From NCBI GenBank assembly GCA_903813345.2, contig CAIIXF020000010.1:31244828-31304827 (forward strand): a stretch of 60,000 bases of DNA, written 5' to 3'. Both the position numbers and the translations under genes were made by a program. Below the pieces are notes generated by a model that was not told the DNA's origin, searched no databases, and saw only the letters and a program-made list of their open reading frames with translations. Below are positions 43,126 to 55,725 of the stretch, piece by piece; the first letter of the stretch is position 1; each line of letters begins with the position of its first letter. The DNA comes from Owenia fusiformis. Taxonomy: Eukaryota; Annelida; Polychaeta; Sabellida; Oweniidae.

Positions 43126-45822
43126 TTAAATACATTTTTTGGGACCGGGAATTCTGGGTATCTTAGTATTAACCAGTATGTCATGGGAAAAAAACTTCTA
43201 CTAATGTTGCATTATGGGATTAAAAGTTATCTCCGAAATGCTTTCCATCATGGGAAAACCTTGGAATGTCGGGAACAAAAGATATTCATCAAAATAATTA
43301 AGTCACATGACACATCACTGTTATACATTGAACCCCGGGTAGTATACTTCAAGATTTTAGCCAAAGTCAGCGATGAGTAATAGGGAATTCCCTCCGGAAG
43401 TGTTGCACCGATCAGCTGGGAAAATGTAAATCTAAGGACTTTTTGACGGTTTAAGGGACAAATTGGAGGTAAAACTTAACATTTATAGGCTCTAATGATA
43501 TTCAATGAAAGGTAGGAGTTCTAAACCATATACTCATTCATCTTAAAGGACAAATTTCATCTGCAGATTGATAATTTCATAAAGTTTGTTTTCATTTCCT
43601 GGTTTGCAATTCTGGGCACAATTATTCTTTCAATATTTCTCAACGTTAAGGTGAGGAGCTGGAAGAGACCACTCTAATCGTGTAAATACTCATAATATAT
43701 GTAGAGTGGGTCTCTACATATACACCAAACGAAATGTCTTTTCTTGGGGAACGCTAATACTTTACCATTTTTACTACTACCGTCTTATGTAAATAGATGT
43801 ATATATTTTAACACAAAATCCCCGGGAACTGTTGTTATTCTGCCATAAAAATTCTGTGTGGAATATTTTTGTTACACTAAACGAAATGTTAGTACTCCCA
43901 GGTTCAATGTTATTTTCCTCATAAATTATATGAATATAATCCCTGCCATCATAGAATTGACGGGAGTTGATATAAACTGGGGACATCAATATTTGTACTT
44001 ATATTGGCTAGTCTATAACTATATCACATTGTGATCATATTGTCATATTATGTAGCTAACGAATTGTATCGATCTACATTTATAATGTATATAGAGCATG
44101 GGCATTCAATGTATTGAAAGCCCATTATATAAGTAAACAGCACTGGTGGTTCCAGAAGCTAACTTTGTGAGAGGCACATTTCAAATCAGAAAAAGCTCCA
44201 CTGATACGTTTCTGTGGGCCTATGAGTATTGTTATGTTTGTACCTATGATTGATTAGACAAGTATTTTAAAGGTGGGTGTCTATAAGACTATACTCATCA
44301 TGTTTTAGTTTGAGAGTCTAATGTTGAATGTACTGTACATCATGAATGTTGGATCTGTGATTGTTTTTGTTATACTGCACAATATATAAACTTTCACCGG
44401 TGTCGTCTCTAAGTCCCTTTATTTTGACTTAACACTACACGAACTGTCTTTTGAGTGGACATAGAACATTTCACCCCTCTAAAATTATTTATTGCATCCA
44501 ATGCAATTATAATGTCATTGCTCCTTTCTGTGATATGATCATTGTATTTAATATGGTAATAAACAATGATAAATAATCAACACAATACATTTTGGGCTGA
44601 AACTTATATTTGTATATTTCATGACTATATCCAGTCAACTTTTCAATCCAATTTGACAGTTAGACAACAATTGAAATAAATCAATAGAGTACATTGTATC
44701 ACCGGCACAATATAAATCTAATGTTTGTATTCAAGAATTTTACTTATTGTGGAAGAATTTTTATGAGACATCATATGTTTTATTTTTAAATATAACATGT
44801 ATATGTGTATAAAATTCTTCTTGTTCCAAGAATAAATAAAGGTGTTACATAACAAAGCTTATGAGTAGAAATTCTTTGGAGATGAAATAATTCACTCATT
44901 TGTGCAATGAACCACTTAAAAAAGTCTTATTTGTCGAACATCACACCACAAGTATTGATTTGATAATGTACATAACAATATAACAGATAATAAATTCGCT
45001 GAATAAACTTTCCAAGACAGATACAAACTATTCAAGTCAACTGCTTTATTTATTTTGAACACATTTGCCTAGTGGGTATCTTTTCTTCACTGGAAATCAA
45101 CTCATGTATATAATTGCATCTTTTTAGTGAACACCTACTTACAGTGAATACATTTTAAATTAGTAGCTCCTTATGTTTATTGTACACTGGTTTTACTGTA
45201 CATTCAACTTTTGTGTTATTGATCATCTAAAGGTAATAGAAAGTGAATGTTGACTTTTCATAAATAGTTATTTTAAGAGAAGTGAAGTATATAAAGTAAT
45301 TCCCATGAGCTTTATTCAATTTTGTATGTCACCACCAAAAATTAAGGTGTTCAACTTATGTTTTAGTTATACATGTAGTTTAAAACTGTATCTTATATGA
45401 TGAGCATATTTCTAGAATTGTTGAATGTTTAACACTTCAGGCAGTCAACGATGATAAAGTATTGCATTGTACCTATAAGCAAATGAAAAATGTCAATAAA
45501 CTATTTTGTCTATTTCACTTCAAGTATGTTATATCTTCCAGTGTCTATCATGTACCTGGTTCAGTAAAATTGTGTCAGTATGTTCATTCTGTCAATTCAA
45601 GCATATCAAAACATTGCTTTATGATAAACAGATTGGGAAGAAATTGGTTTATCTTTAAGTAATATATTCATGAGGTCTATATACATTATTATTTACAAGC
45701 TTTATAACTAATAACATGACTTTCAGAATGAGTAATTATCTATTAACAACATACTGACACAGTATATCAGAATGACAGAAGTTCAGAAGACTACTCATAT
45801 GAGTCATATGACTTAGGCTAGT
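43126..45822. other. AT-rich intergenic DNA
   Basis: There is no supported gene over 2.7 kb. A diverged relative of 25950-26100 lies at 44880-45030 (TCATTTGTGCAATGAACCAC against TCGTTCGTGTGATGAACCAC), which marks an old interspersed repeat. Confidence 0.45.
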
Positions 45823-47631
45823 TCATTTACAATTGATGTTCGAAAGTTTGAAACAAACCGATTCAATTCGGTGACCAAGAACTCTTTTGCTATGATTCAA
45901 CTCGTTTTTCAAAATTTTAAATGTTTTACCAAGTCCAATGATTCGTTCAATGTGTATTCGTTTTGATGATATTTTTCTGTCATTGGAAACATCTTGAGGA
46001 TTTAACTGCGATTGCCCCTTTAACATAGTTGGTGTGTTAATGAAAACTCCTTGGGACGCAAATAAATCTTGGACCATTAATCCCCTGTCTGCCATGACAG
46101 ATTCCTTGGGATTGAACATACATTTAGAATTGATAAGTGAGCTGCGCTCCACTATTTGGCGATCACTGGCCGAGCCTCCATATGTCTCACTTACAAAGGA
46201 AATTAGTCCTCTTGGGGTGCATCCAATAAGGGTTTTCAGTGTATTCTTATGTTTATATGTGGAAAATGTTGCCCGCTGAATGCTTCCATTTTCTGGTTTA
46301 TTAATAAGATTTTCTGTACAATCCAATATGACGCGAGTATTCGGGAATGATGTTGCAATACTATTTGCCATATGTTGCTTTACATTGGGCATAGATGGCC
46401 AGAAATCTATTTCCTCAAATTGTACAAACATGAAGTTAATCCATATGTTAAAAACGTCAGAGGCATGGCTTCGACTTATTTGCAAGAGGAGTCCAAGTTC
46501 AAAGTCATCCTTATCTCTCCTTAGCTTCATTAGAGAAAGCAATAGTTGATTTTCAGGAGGTAAAGGAGATGAGGGCAAGAGTGATGCCTTTAACTCCTGA
46601 GGCCCTAGAACATCATAAAAATAAGCTTGAAGTGATCTCTATTGTCCAAGCCAGTGTAATACTGAATGGCATCACTGGGGAAAGTATGAATGGAAAATGG
46701 GATAGAAATGTTGCTTGGGAGACATTCCTCCTCATCATCATCAACATCATGCAATTGTACATTGTTATTACAGTTATAAAAATTTTCCTCGCTCACCATT
46801 TCCTCAGGTTCAGATAAAGTAATAGTAGGATCAAAAGTACATGTAGGAGGCAGTAACAGAGGTATGTCATTGACATCCCCATCCAAAGGATCATTGTTAC
46901 ATACAGTCTCCTCAACACAGTCAAAATCATCAAAAAATGTTACTGCAAAACCATCGGAAGTTTCTTTGCTACATGTAGTTTGAGTGGTAATTCTTCGTTT
47001 GTGACCACGTCCTGGAGGCAGATTAAGTGTTGGGACTATGCCACTACGAAGAATCTTTCTCTGATCTGCAACAGAAAAAAATTAGCATAGCCTACATGTA
47101 GATCTCGATTGAATTGTCATTTGAAAATTAAATGTAAACCTAGACTGTTATAGATGTACCTACAAAGCTTCGTGTCTTTTGCTATTAATCTATGAAATCC
47201 TTTATAAAGACTATAATGATATGTACTTTAGCTTGACGGGTAGTCCCGTCTAGACTACAGATTTCTAGCCTAAGCTTAGGCTAGGGAATAAAAATGAATG
47301 AAAATGAAATGTAAATTCTACTGCTATCATGCTTTATTAAAATGTATTTTATTGACCAATTTATGCATTTGGATGTCTTATTTCATATTGATCATTTAAT
47401 TAAGATGAACTGAGTGTATATACACTTACGTAATTCAGCAACTGAGGGAAGAAAATCACTTTCAGAAAAATGTTTCTCACAAACCACCGAGGATGACGAC
47501 GGCATAAACTGACGCCGTGTGGCCTTTATCCACCTCTCTCTCCTCTCTTTCTGTGCTTCAGGGGGGAATTTGAATCCACCTGAACCATTGCAGTTTAAAA
47601 CTGCACACCTGGAGGGCATTTTATTGCACAA
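45823..47631 (-). pseudogene. THAP plus DDE_Tnp_4 transposase, one-base frameshift
   Basis: Exon 1 (47631-47430) encodes a THAP zinc finger: C9, C14, W34, C51 and H54 of the C2CH set; the second ATG (MPSRCAV) fits the usual THAP start. After a GTAAGT/GCAG intron, exon 2 (47065-45823) continues in phase with an acidic linker, then the HTH_Tnp_4-like QLLLSLMKLR and ISRSHASDVFNIW, then the DDE domain with LDCTE, FSTYKHKNTLK, GGSASDR, MADRGL and RIHIERIIG. One missing base in an A run (46617-46621 on plus) breaks the frame; nothing else is damaged. This architecture is that of THAP-bearing DDE elements of the ISL2EU/Harbinger group. Either a young dead copy or a homopolymer sequencing error is possible. 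Confidence 0.85.
47235..47294. repeat. Hairpin and perfect 20-bp palindrome in the THAP gene intron
   Basis: GACGGG-TAGT-CCCGTC (47235-47250) can form a six-pair hairpin. CTAGCCTAAGCTTAGGCTAG (47275-47294) is a perfect palindrome. Both lie in the intron between the THAP exon and the DDE exon. Confidence 0.8.
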
Positions 47632-48062
47632 AATTTTACATATTTACATGATTAAAAAAAATTGTGATTCGTTGCTATGATGATGTTTTTTCCCTCTCCA
47701 TTTGAAGAGCTCACAAGGCGCTTATGCGATCGCAGCGCCACCATCGGCAAAACCCAGCGCTAAGGCCATTGATGAATATTTATGAAAAGTGTTACAAGAC
47801 CCTTGAAATTACAAGTTAAAATATATGTTTTCTCATGGGCCTTCAATAGACTTTTATTGAAAGCTCTCTCATAACAAACTGTTCCTCCAAAATCTTCAAA
47901 CAAAATTATAACATTAGAGTATTGTCTTCATCTTGTCTATTTCAATTATCATTTTGAACTTGTACAAACTGAGCCGTTACCTGCAACTAACCTGTTTAAA
48001 GTCCTTATGTAGAGTATATATAACATAACATCGAACATACTTCACTATTCATGGGGACAGCC
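47632..48062. other. Upstream region of the THAP gene and left flank of copy B
   Basis: There is no gene. A short GC-rich, CpG-containing stretch GCTTATGCGATCGCAGCGCC at about 47720-47740 stands out from the AT-rich surroundings and could be part of the THAP gene promoter. Confidence 0.35.
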
Positions 48063-48897
48063 ATTCTTCCTCATCAAAAAACACTTAGTAGTGTAAACTT
48101 AGTACCATGGGGTTTCAAGAGAAAGCAAGTTGAAAGTCCATGGTAATACACTAAAACTAATACATTCTTCTTTATGCTTCAAACTTTCAGAAAATGTTTT
48201 GAGTTTTGTTTAAGCTAAGTTAAATGAAGTGTAACGCATGATTAAATTTATTTAGGCCTATCGATTTAAAAGTTGATGGTAATTCAGAATAATGCATTGC
48301 CATTTCAATACAACAGGTCTTTGGATGGATGGAGAGCTTCACTTTAAATATTATCCCTACTAAACTTTGCTCATTGGGATAATGATAATCTAAAACATTT
48401 TGTATTTTAGTGTCCATAATTTTGCTAAATTATTAGAGTATATACAGCATAGTATCTACACAATGACACTTGTTTCCATGCACAGTTTGTTTGCCTTGCT
48501 ATAGCATAATCCTTGGTGAAGCATCACTCCTTTCACCAACATCTCCTTATATGGCACAAATTGATGGAAATCAATTTTCCTGCAAATAGAGCATTTGATA
48601 TATTTTTATTCAAACTAATGTATGTATGCATAACATTAGACAGTTAAACAATAAGCCCTTGTCAAATTGCTCTATAATTTATCAAGTCCAAACAAATGAT
48701 TTCTTGTGAAGGTGACATTAAAATTACTCAAAATTCACCAATGTTTGAATACAAATGTTTCATCCTATTGATGTCAATATTGTTTATTGTTTACTTCTTC
48801 CGAAAGATATCTACTGAAAGAACCTCTTGCTTTGTATATATAGAATAATATATAGAATATATGTATGTCATGTATGTAGGCCAATCATATTACATAC

Positions 48898-50190
48898 CAC
48901 AATGCATATGGATTTTCATTCAACAGCCGCATCAGTGGGTTAGTCTCTACTACACCATCAATTCTGTGAATTGGAGGACTGAAAAATAATTTCCAAACCA
49001 AAATATATATAAACAAAAACTACCCAATATGTATTATTGATTTACTTTATTGCTATCTAAAAATCTGCTTGGAACTGTACCATTGGATTTCTATGGGATT
49101 AAGGAATGTGTTAGTTTAAACAGTTATAGAAATTATTGGCATATGAAACCTATTTAAAACATCATTTCATATTGTTCGAAAGCATTAAGCACAATGATTC
49201 CCAGTGCTCTTAAGTTTGAAAAATGGAAAAACCTGGGTGTTAATCCAAAGTTAATCCTTAAAAATGCAAAATATTTTTTGGGATTATATGGTGCAATCTT
49301 ATTGTCAATAAAATGTTTTAAAGTGTTTTGATGTTTTTCGGATGAAAAACAGAAGCGAAACTCCCCCAATTCATTCTACAAACTACTACCCTCCTTTCTT
49401 TTTTTAGTACAGAAATAAATAAATAATTATTTTTAACGTTTTAACCTCTATAGTTTTTTGACAGACAAAGTAGCTCTCATTTAACACACATAAACAAGTC
49501 TCTAAACCTACATAGCACAGCAAACACAGTACCTTCCATATGTTTGTTTCATTTATATATATTAAGCATGCCGGAAATCATTTAAAATACTGTACTTACC
49601 TACTAGCCAACACTGAACCTCTTCTTGTTGTCATGACAATTTGGGCGAGATCCACGAATTCCTATAGAGTAAACTACATTAGTAACCAAAAACATGTTCA
49701 CAAAATAAATTGTGCATGAACATTTTTATCATTACTTTTTATTTGTATTTGTTATATCAAACGCAATCTAATACATTTTGATTCATGACTGAATGTAATT
49801 CTTATTAATTTCTAAAATAACAAGCAAACATTCATATATACACCCCACTCCACACAAACTGTTTGTAATGAGTATCGCACTACATATGTATAGTCCATCC
49901 ATAAACACAAGTCAACAATTTTTGATTAGAGGACAAAAGTCAAATTTGACAAATGCATGTCATTAAAGGTAAATTATATAATTTCCCAAAATACAGGTAT
50001 ATGGTTCAAAACTTTATAGAAAAATGTTTTAAACATAAATCTGAAACTAGAATATACCTCATATAAATTGCTATTGAAGAAATGGTCACCAAATCCAATC
50101 ACTTTCTTTTGCTTTCGTACCATTGCAATGGGGTCATGGAGAAAGCTCTTGATTCTCTCCAGACATTCTTCATCAATATTAGCATACCTC
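48898..50190 (-). pseudogene. Three exons of the unrecognised gene (copy B, fourth exon deleted)
   Basis: Exons 50190-50058, 49661-49600 and 48978-48898 correspond to the first three exons of copy A with the same splice sites and phases. One amino-acid change seen by eye is Asn for Tyr in RYANIDEE. The downstream exon with VEELTLGRQSMDVIF is absent because the 2.1-kb segment is missing between 48682 and 48689, so a product would be truncated unless spliced further on. Upstream and downstream exons were not found. Confidence 0.55.
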
Positions 50191-50750
50191 CTATAAACAT
50201 AAAAAAGGTCCATCATTTTCAATGTCCTTGTGTTGTATTATTTTTAGCAAAATAACAGGAGAATTTGAAAATAATTCACATGAACATCATGTACATAAGT
50301 AACTTTTAAAATGCATTTATCATCACTTTTCTGAGATCTTTTGGTTTAAAACGAAATATGAATTCATATATCACATGCACATGATAATTTTTTGTCTTAT
50401 CTCAAACTGACTTTCTATTCAACTTATCAATTTTCAGTAGAGATCACGGTTCATTGGTCAACAGACATTAGTAGGTTATGTAGATCCAATTTATAAGTTT
50501 ACATGTAAAATCATCATTATGCATTTTTATACATTCTAAACTTTTATGTCAACTTAAACTTTTATAAGAACTGAGAATTAATCCACTCGTTCGTGTGATG
50601 AACCACTTTAAAGGGTCTTGTTTGTAGAACACCGCTAAGTATTGAGTTGATAAAATATATATTGCAATGATGCAAAAGATATTACATTCGCAAAGTCCAA
50701 AAGTCTCTTGAGGTATCTCCAATCATAGCACTTAAGTCAAGTCTAAGGCT
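50191..50750. other. Duplicated non-coding DNA
   Basis: This is the counterpart of 25574-26130. I see no gene. Confidence 0.4.
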
Positions 50751-51305
50751 TCAGATTCCTAGGGAGAAGTTCAAACTCTCTAGGCTACCCACTGACCAAC
50801 GAAAAGGGCTGGAATTGTTCTCAGCCTTCAGTCCATTTTCGACCCCGTCCAGCCATTTCTGGACACGCTCTGTAGTATCTTCCAACTGCTGAGTCTCGGG
50901 CGCAGTATCCGTCAAACCCGTTGCCGCGAGTGACACGTTGAGTTGGTCCAAGGCCTCTTCCTTCTCCGGTGCTTGGCTGCACCCTGGTGCTGGCGACATG
51001 GCGTGGCTTGACGCCTTGTCCGTCTCCACCTTGATGGTCCTCACAATGGTCCGTGGCCTCTTGCGACAAGGCTGGGTGCCTCCCACAGGTGAGTACACAT
51101 GACCCCTCAGTCTGTGGAGCTGCAGAGCCTCAGCCTCATTCGGGTAAAAGCTGGCCCGGCACCCGAATACTCCGCATCTTTCACTAGGGATGTGGGCACA
51201 TGCCACATGAACTCGCAGGGCCTCTTGGGTCTCGAACGCCTTTCTGCAATAATAAGGACGCCCCTTTTGCCAGTGTTGAGGCGGAGTCACCTGCTCCTCA
51301 CATTC
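50751..51305 (-). CDS. C2H2-like zinc-finger frame, second module (copy B, open)
   Basis: An exon begins after TTTTCAG at 51305 and stays open to the stop at 50751. It opens EQVTPPQHWQKGRPYYCRKAF, continues through the two fingers (C...H-V-ACAH, and CGVFGCRASFYPNEAEALQLHRLRGH), a basic patch CRKRPRTIVRTIK, an acidic Gln/Glu-rich linker and SLESLNFSLGI. An ATG lies at 51290, but the acceptor suggests the sequence is a 3' exon. It is paralogous to the first module and follows the zinc-finger-A tail. Function is unknown; nucleic-acid binding is inferred. This is the best-preserved version of the module in the window. Confidence 0.6.
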   Translation of the reverse strand, partial: ECEEQVTPPQHWQKGRPYYCRKAFETQEALRVHVACAHIPSERCGVFGCRASFYPNEAEALQLHRLRGHVYSPVGGTQPCRKRPRTIVRTIKVETDKASSHAMSPAPGCSQAPEKEEALDQLNVSLAATGLTDTAPETQQLEDTTERVQKWLDGVENGLKAENNSSPFRWSVGSLESLNFSLGI

Positions 51306-51510
51306 CTGAAAATAAATAGATCATTCATGGACATTTCTTGTCTTTCTTCCCACTCCTGTATAAACTCTACACCTGAATGGCTTTAAAGACACTGATCATT
51401 ACCATGATGGTCAAAGTGATTACGAAGCATAATGGTGGATATATGATTATAAAATATAATAATGATTATACATCTAAAATTGCTCGGCCTGACTCTCCTC
51501 CTTGATGACC

Positions 51511-52246
51511 CTAATACGTCTCATACTCATCTAGCCACCCGGGTTTCTTGCGTTCCCTGCCCCTTTTTCCCGTAACCTGGACAGGTTCATCAACATCTGG
51601 CCCCGGCAGGGTCCGTGGCCGCCGCCACAACACTTTCTTCCTCTACTAAGGTAGGGGAATGTAACTGTGACACTGTATTCGGTGCCTGTACAGTAACATC
51701 AGGGTCTGTGGCCGCCGCCACAACACTTTCTTCCACTTCCTTCACAAAGGTAGGGGAATGGGTCCTGTTCAGCTGGGAGGGACTGTTGGACTGGGTAGAA
51801 CCAGCTGTATTAATATAGGTTATTTTGGGCCCATCAACTCCCTTTGAGGGGCGCTTTGGGGTACTATCAGGGGTTTTAAATATCTTCTGGGGCAACTTGT
51901 TGGGGACTGCCAGATCCATAAAGGGTTTTATGCGAGTCATAGGTGGTGCGTCCAGTAGACGGCGGATCACCTTAGGGGGGCTTTTTGGAGGTGCTGCCTG
52001 GGACGTAGAATGGTTTCTGGCTACATGTTCTTTCATCTTAAAGCTCCGGCCTTTGGCCACGGCGTAAGAACAACCTTTCACTCTACAGAATATCTTGTTG
52101 TGCACCTGCATCCAGTGCCTGTGCAGTAACGCGTGTGTCAGGAATTCTTTTGCACAAGGTTGCCCATTAGCTTTGTAAAATTTGTACATTTTTTGTAAAA
52201 TGCGTTTGCCCCCAAACGCCAAAGTTCCAAGACAATAACTACACAT
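51511..52246 (-). CDS. C2H2 zinc-finger frame with integrase-type tail (copy B)
   Basis: The frame 52246-51590 is open for 218 codons: fingers with HWMQVH and FCRVKGCSYAVAKGRSFKMKEH, then a Pro/Thr/Ser-rich linker with two copies of an SPTxVxEEESVVAAATDP-type repeat. A one-base shift near 51600, also in copy A, separates it from the tail VDEPVQVTGKRGRERKKPG that ends at 51511. That tail is almost identical in DNA to the end of the integrase frame. The start is uncertain; the ATG at 52246 precedes a stretch unlike a finger. Confidence 0.58.
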
Positions 52247-52494
52247 TCTGCTTACTACTTCTATTATTTACAATATATTACAAAAGAATTCCAAAGATTT
52301 AAAGAAAAAGGTACAATTTAAATCAATTTTCCAGCCTAAAAGTTAAGTTAATTTGAAAAAGTCAAAAAAGGTATAATTTAAATCAGTTATTCCCAAAAGT
52401 TAAATTTTGCTAGCTTACAAACTTTAATTAGCCTCAAAAGTCCAAAATAACACGGTTTTAAATCAAATGTTCATCGTCTTTGTCTGCCACAGTC

Positions 52495-53083
52495 CTAATC
52501 GAACTTAAAACCCAGGGACTCCAGGCTCCCTATTGACCATGCATCATCAACATCATCATCTGCCTTATTCCCTTGCTCTGTCTCCTTCTTGTCAAGGCAG
52601 TCCTGAATCCAACCAAGTGTATCTTGGTCTAACCTGGACCACAGGGGATCCCTCCGTCCCCCTGATCCCCCTGTCTGGCCAGTGGAAGTGGACGGCGTAG
52701 CCACCACCTGGGCAGACGTGGTTGGCACAATCAATGTCGCAGGCGCCGTAGTAGAGGTGGCGCTGGCCGCTGAGGTCACAGTAGCAGCTGAGGAGACTGG
52801 TTTAGGGCTGCTCACCAGGGCAATGTTCCTGAGTACTCTTGTGGGGAGGTGCTTCTACATCCTTGAGCGACATGTCATGCTGCCTCAAGCGATGCAGCCG
52901 TAAACGTTCCACATCATTCGGGCAGTAGCTTGCCCCACACCCACCGACCCCACACTCTTCCGTCGGACGATGGGCACAAGCAATGTGCACATCCCTAGCT
53001 GCCTCTGATTCAAATACTTTCCAACATAGGTAAGGTCTCCCGCGGCTCCAACCTGCGGGTGGTGGAATCTGTTCCTTGCACTC
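52495..53083 (-). pseudogene. C2H2-like zinc-finger frame, first module (copy B)
   Basis: Fingers occupy the exon from 53083 to about 52830. The frame then changes at 52802-52815 (overlapping frames, shared with copy A) into a Ser/Thr/Ala-rich tail, an acidic DKKETEQGNKADDDVDD stretch and SIGSLESLGFKFD. Unlike copy A, the tail has no nonsense codon. A CTG|GTGAGC donor-like site lies at the frame change, so an intron boundary is a possible alternative to a frameshift. Confidence 0.58.
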
Positions 53084-53226
53084 CTGAAAAGAAACAAAAT
53101 ACATTCATTTGGAATCCTGCCCTTCTCTCCCCTCCTGTGTAAACTTTTACACCCGAGCGGCTCTAAAGGCACTTGTCGTTACAATGGTGGTTAATATGGT
53201 TATAAAGTATAATATCGTATATATAT

Positions 53227-54700
53227 CTAAACTATTCGGCCTGACTCTTCTCCTAAGTGACCCTTATACGTCTCATACTCGTCTAGCCACCCTGGTTTCT
53301 TGCGTTCCCTGCCCCTCTTTCCCGTGACCTGGACAGGTTCATCAACACCCGCCCCTGGAGTTTCAACATCTCCAGTTGCTTCAAGTTCATTAGGAGATTT
53401 TTCTTCGACTTTTGGAACATACTTTTTTAGTCGGTCGTGGTGAATGACTCTTATCTTTTTCATTAATTTTGATGAGGTAATGAAGATCGTCTAATCTTTC
53501 CACAACCTGATATGGACCATGCCATTTAAGCGCAAACTTTGACGTTTGACCCACTTTTACAGCCGGAATATGAACCCAAACTAGCGAATCTTTTGCGTAT
53601 GCTTTCAGATTGGTTTTCAGATCATAACCCCTCTTTTGCCTATCACTTGCCAATTGAATATTATTTCGGGCTGCCTCATGAATATTGAGCATCATGTCTT
53701 GCAATTGCTGACAATACTTGGTGTAATAATCATCATCCGAATCCCCTTGCTCAATCCCAGGAGGAGGCCCGAGTAAAAGGTCAACAGAGGTCCTTACCTC
53801 TCTCCCAAACATCAAAAAATTGGGGCTATAACCCGTCGATGCGTGAACTGCACTGTTATAGGCTGTCACCACGAATGGTAATTATACGTCCCAGTCTCGT
53901 TGGTTGGTCGCTACAATTTTTGATAGCATTGCCTCAACAGTGCGATTCGACCTCTCTACCATACCGTCAGACTGGGGATGATAAGGCGTTGTCCTGGTCT
54001 TGCTCATCTTAAACATCTCACATAGTTCTTTAAATAATTTTGATTCAAATTGTCGTCCTTGGTCTGAGTGGATTTGTAAAGGAGACCCATACAAACAAAT
54101 GAAATGTCTCAAAAAAGCCCAAACCACAGTGCTAGCTTCTTGATTTGGAACAGGACCCATGGCTAATACCTTGGTGAAATAATCTTCAATGGAAACCACA
54201 TATCTGTTCCCTGACAAGCTCTCTGGTAAAGGACCCAAAATGTCAATTGCCACCCTTTCTAAAGGAGCACCCACTTTGTATTGCTTCATTGGAGTCTTAT
54301 GTTTACGAATAGGTGGATTTCGCCTTTGACATAATTCACACCCAGCTACCCAACGAGCCACATCGGCCTTTAACCCCACCCAATAGTACTTGTTACGAAG
54401 CCTGCTGACAGACTTGTTCACACCAAAATGACCGCTATCCAATGCTTCATGAGTGGCTTCTAAAATCAAATTTTGTAAATCTTTTGGTACAACAATTTGC
54501 CAATTGGTTACCCCCAAATCAGTGTCAACCCACTTTCTATACAACATTCCCTTCTCAAGTTTCATCCTGTCCCATTGACCCCAATATTGTTTCAAGGTGA
54601 GTGACTTATCTGAAATTTAAGACTAGAGAAATGCTGGTCTAGTGCCTCATCCTTCAATAAACATCTATTTGAGGAACATGCCTCAGGCTTCCTTATTGAA
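53227..54700 (-). pseudogene. Ty3/gypsy-type integrase (copy B)
   Basis: This frame has the same domains as copy A but is in one piece from 54595 to a TAA after RDWDV at 53882-53884, where related integrases have a coding triplet. The frame resumes directly after it to the end. The normal terminal TAG after ETY has become AAG here, so the frame reads on to 53227. HHCC, both aspartate motifs, the glutamate motif HPQSDGMVER and GPY/F are all present. One stop is therefore the main lesion, and it is shared with copy A. Confidence 0.86.
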
Positions 54701-54810
54701 ATTCTAGGATCCCTCTTTTTCAGTCCTTCAAACCAGTCCTAAATAAGAAATAGCAAACTAAATTATCATCAACTGAAATTAGATCACTGCAAAAGAAAAA
54801 TTAAGTACAG

Positions 54811-55228
54811 TCCCCTCCCCCCCTCCGTCCCAAATTCATTATTTTCGATTATTTTTTATTTCACATATGGAAACTTATTTTATAAATTCAGCAATGACAT
54901 TAATTTAGTTATGATAACATCACTTACAAGTATTTATTACAGGTCGTCCAGACCATTGTTGCTTGATTTATAGCAAAAACGTTGATTTGTGCCTGTTGAT
55001 GGCCTTGCGCCTTTTGATGGCCTTGCGCCTTTTTTAATAGATCTCATACCTTAGATGCGTATCGTTTCAGAAAAAATCCCAGAAAACCTAACATATTCTA
55101 CCATACCGTGCGCCTATCCATTTAGCATTTCAATAGTAAACTTTTTCTTGAAAAAATAAATCTTCCAGATTTGTTGAATTTCCTAGCAGAAATTGCCTGC
55201 TCCCCCCTCCGTCCCATATTCACGATCA
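54811..55228. other. Block specific to copy B, bordered by a CCTCCGTCCCA repeat
   Basis: CCCCTCCGTCCCAAATTCA at about 54822 and CCCCCTCCGTCCCATATTCA at about 55203 are direct repeats at the two ends of a 420-base block that replaces about 120 bases of copy A. It also holds a doubled GATGGCCTTGCGCCTTTT near 54997-55033. No gene is seen. Confidence 0.55.
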
Positions 55229-55725
55229 CCGGGTGTGTACTTTCAAATGTGTAACTTGCATATCTGCATGCAATATATACTACTATAGATCTTCTGTTGT
55301 ACAACCATTATAGGGAATGAATGAGGTAGTAAAATGCTTGAAAAGTGGCTTACATATATATTTAAGATGTAAAAAGGTGTACTAAGGGGTTGGGTCAAAA
55401 TATCGATGTCCATCAAAAAGGAGAGAATTTCAGATTTTCTGATACTCATTCTGGCAGTCTGGATGACATTTTTAAGCTCTAAACAGTTCTAAAAACTACG
55501 ATTGTATGGGAATAATTAACAGATTATGGAGTTGTGCAACTACATGTCCTCATGGCTTTACTCTTTATAAGTAATATGTTTGGAAAGGTGCTTACAAAAA
55601 TCCAAAATTTTTAATTGGATTCTTAATTGAGATACTGTAAAGGAATGATTTCAATGATATAGGCCTATGGAATATGTTGATGCATAAAAATTTGTGATAC
55701 AATTTGTTTCACACTTGTGATTTCT

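Noticed and set aside
45462-45662. 66-aa plus-strand frame in intergenic DNA
   Set aside because: There is no domain, splice signal or neighbouring exon; it fits chance.
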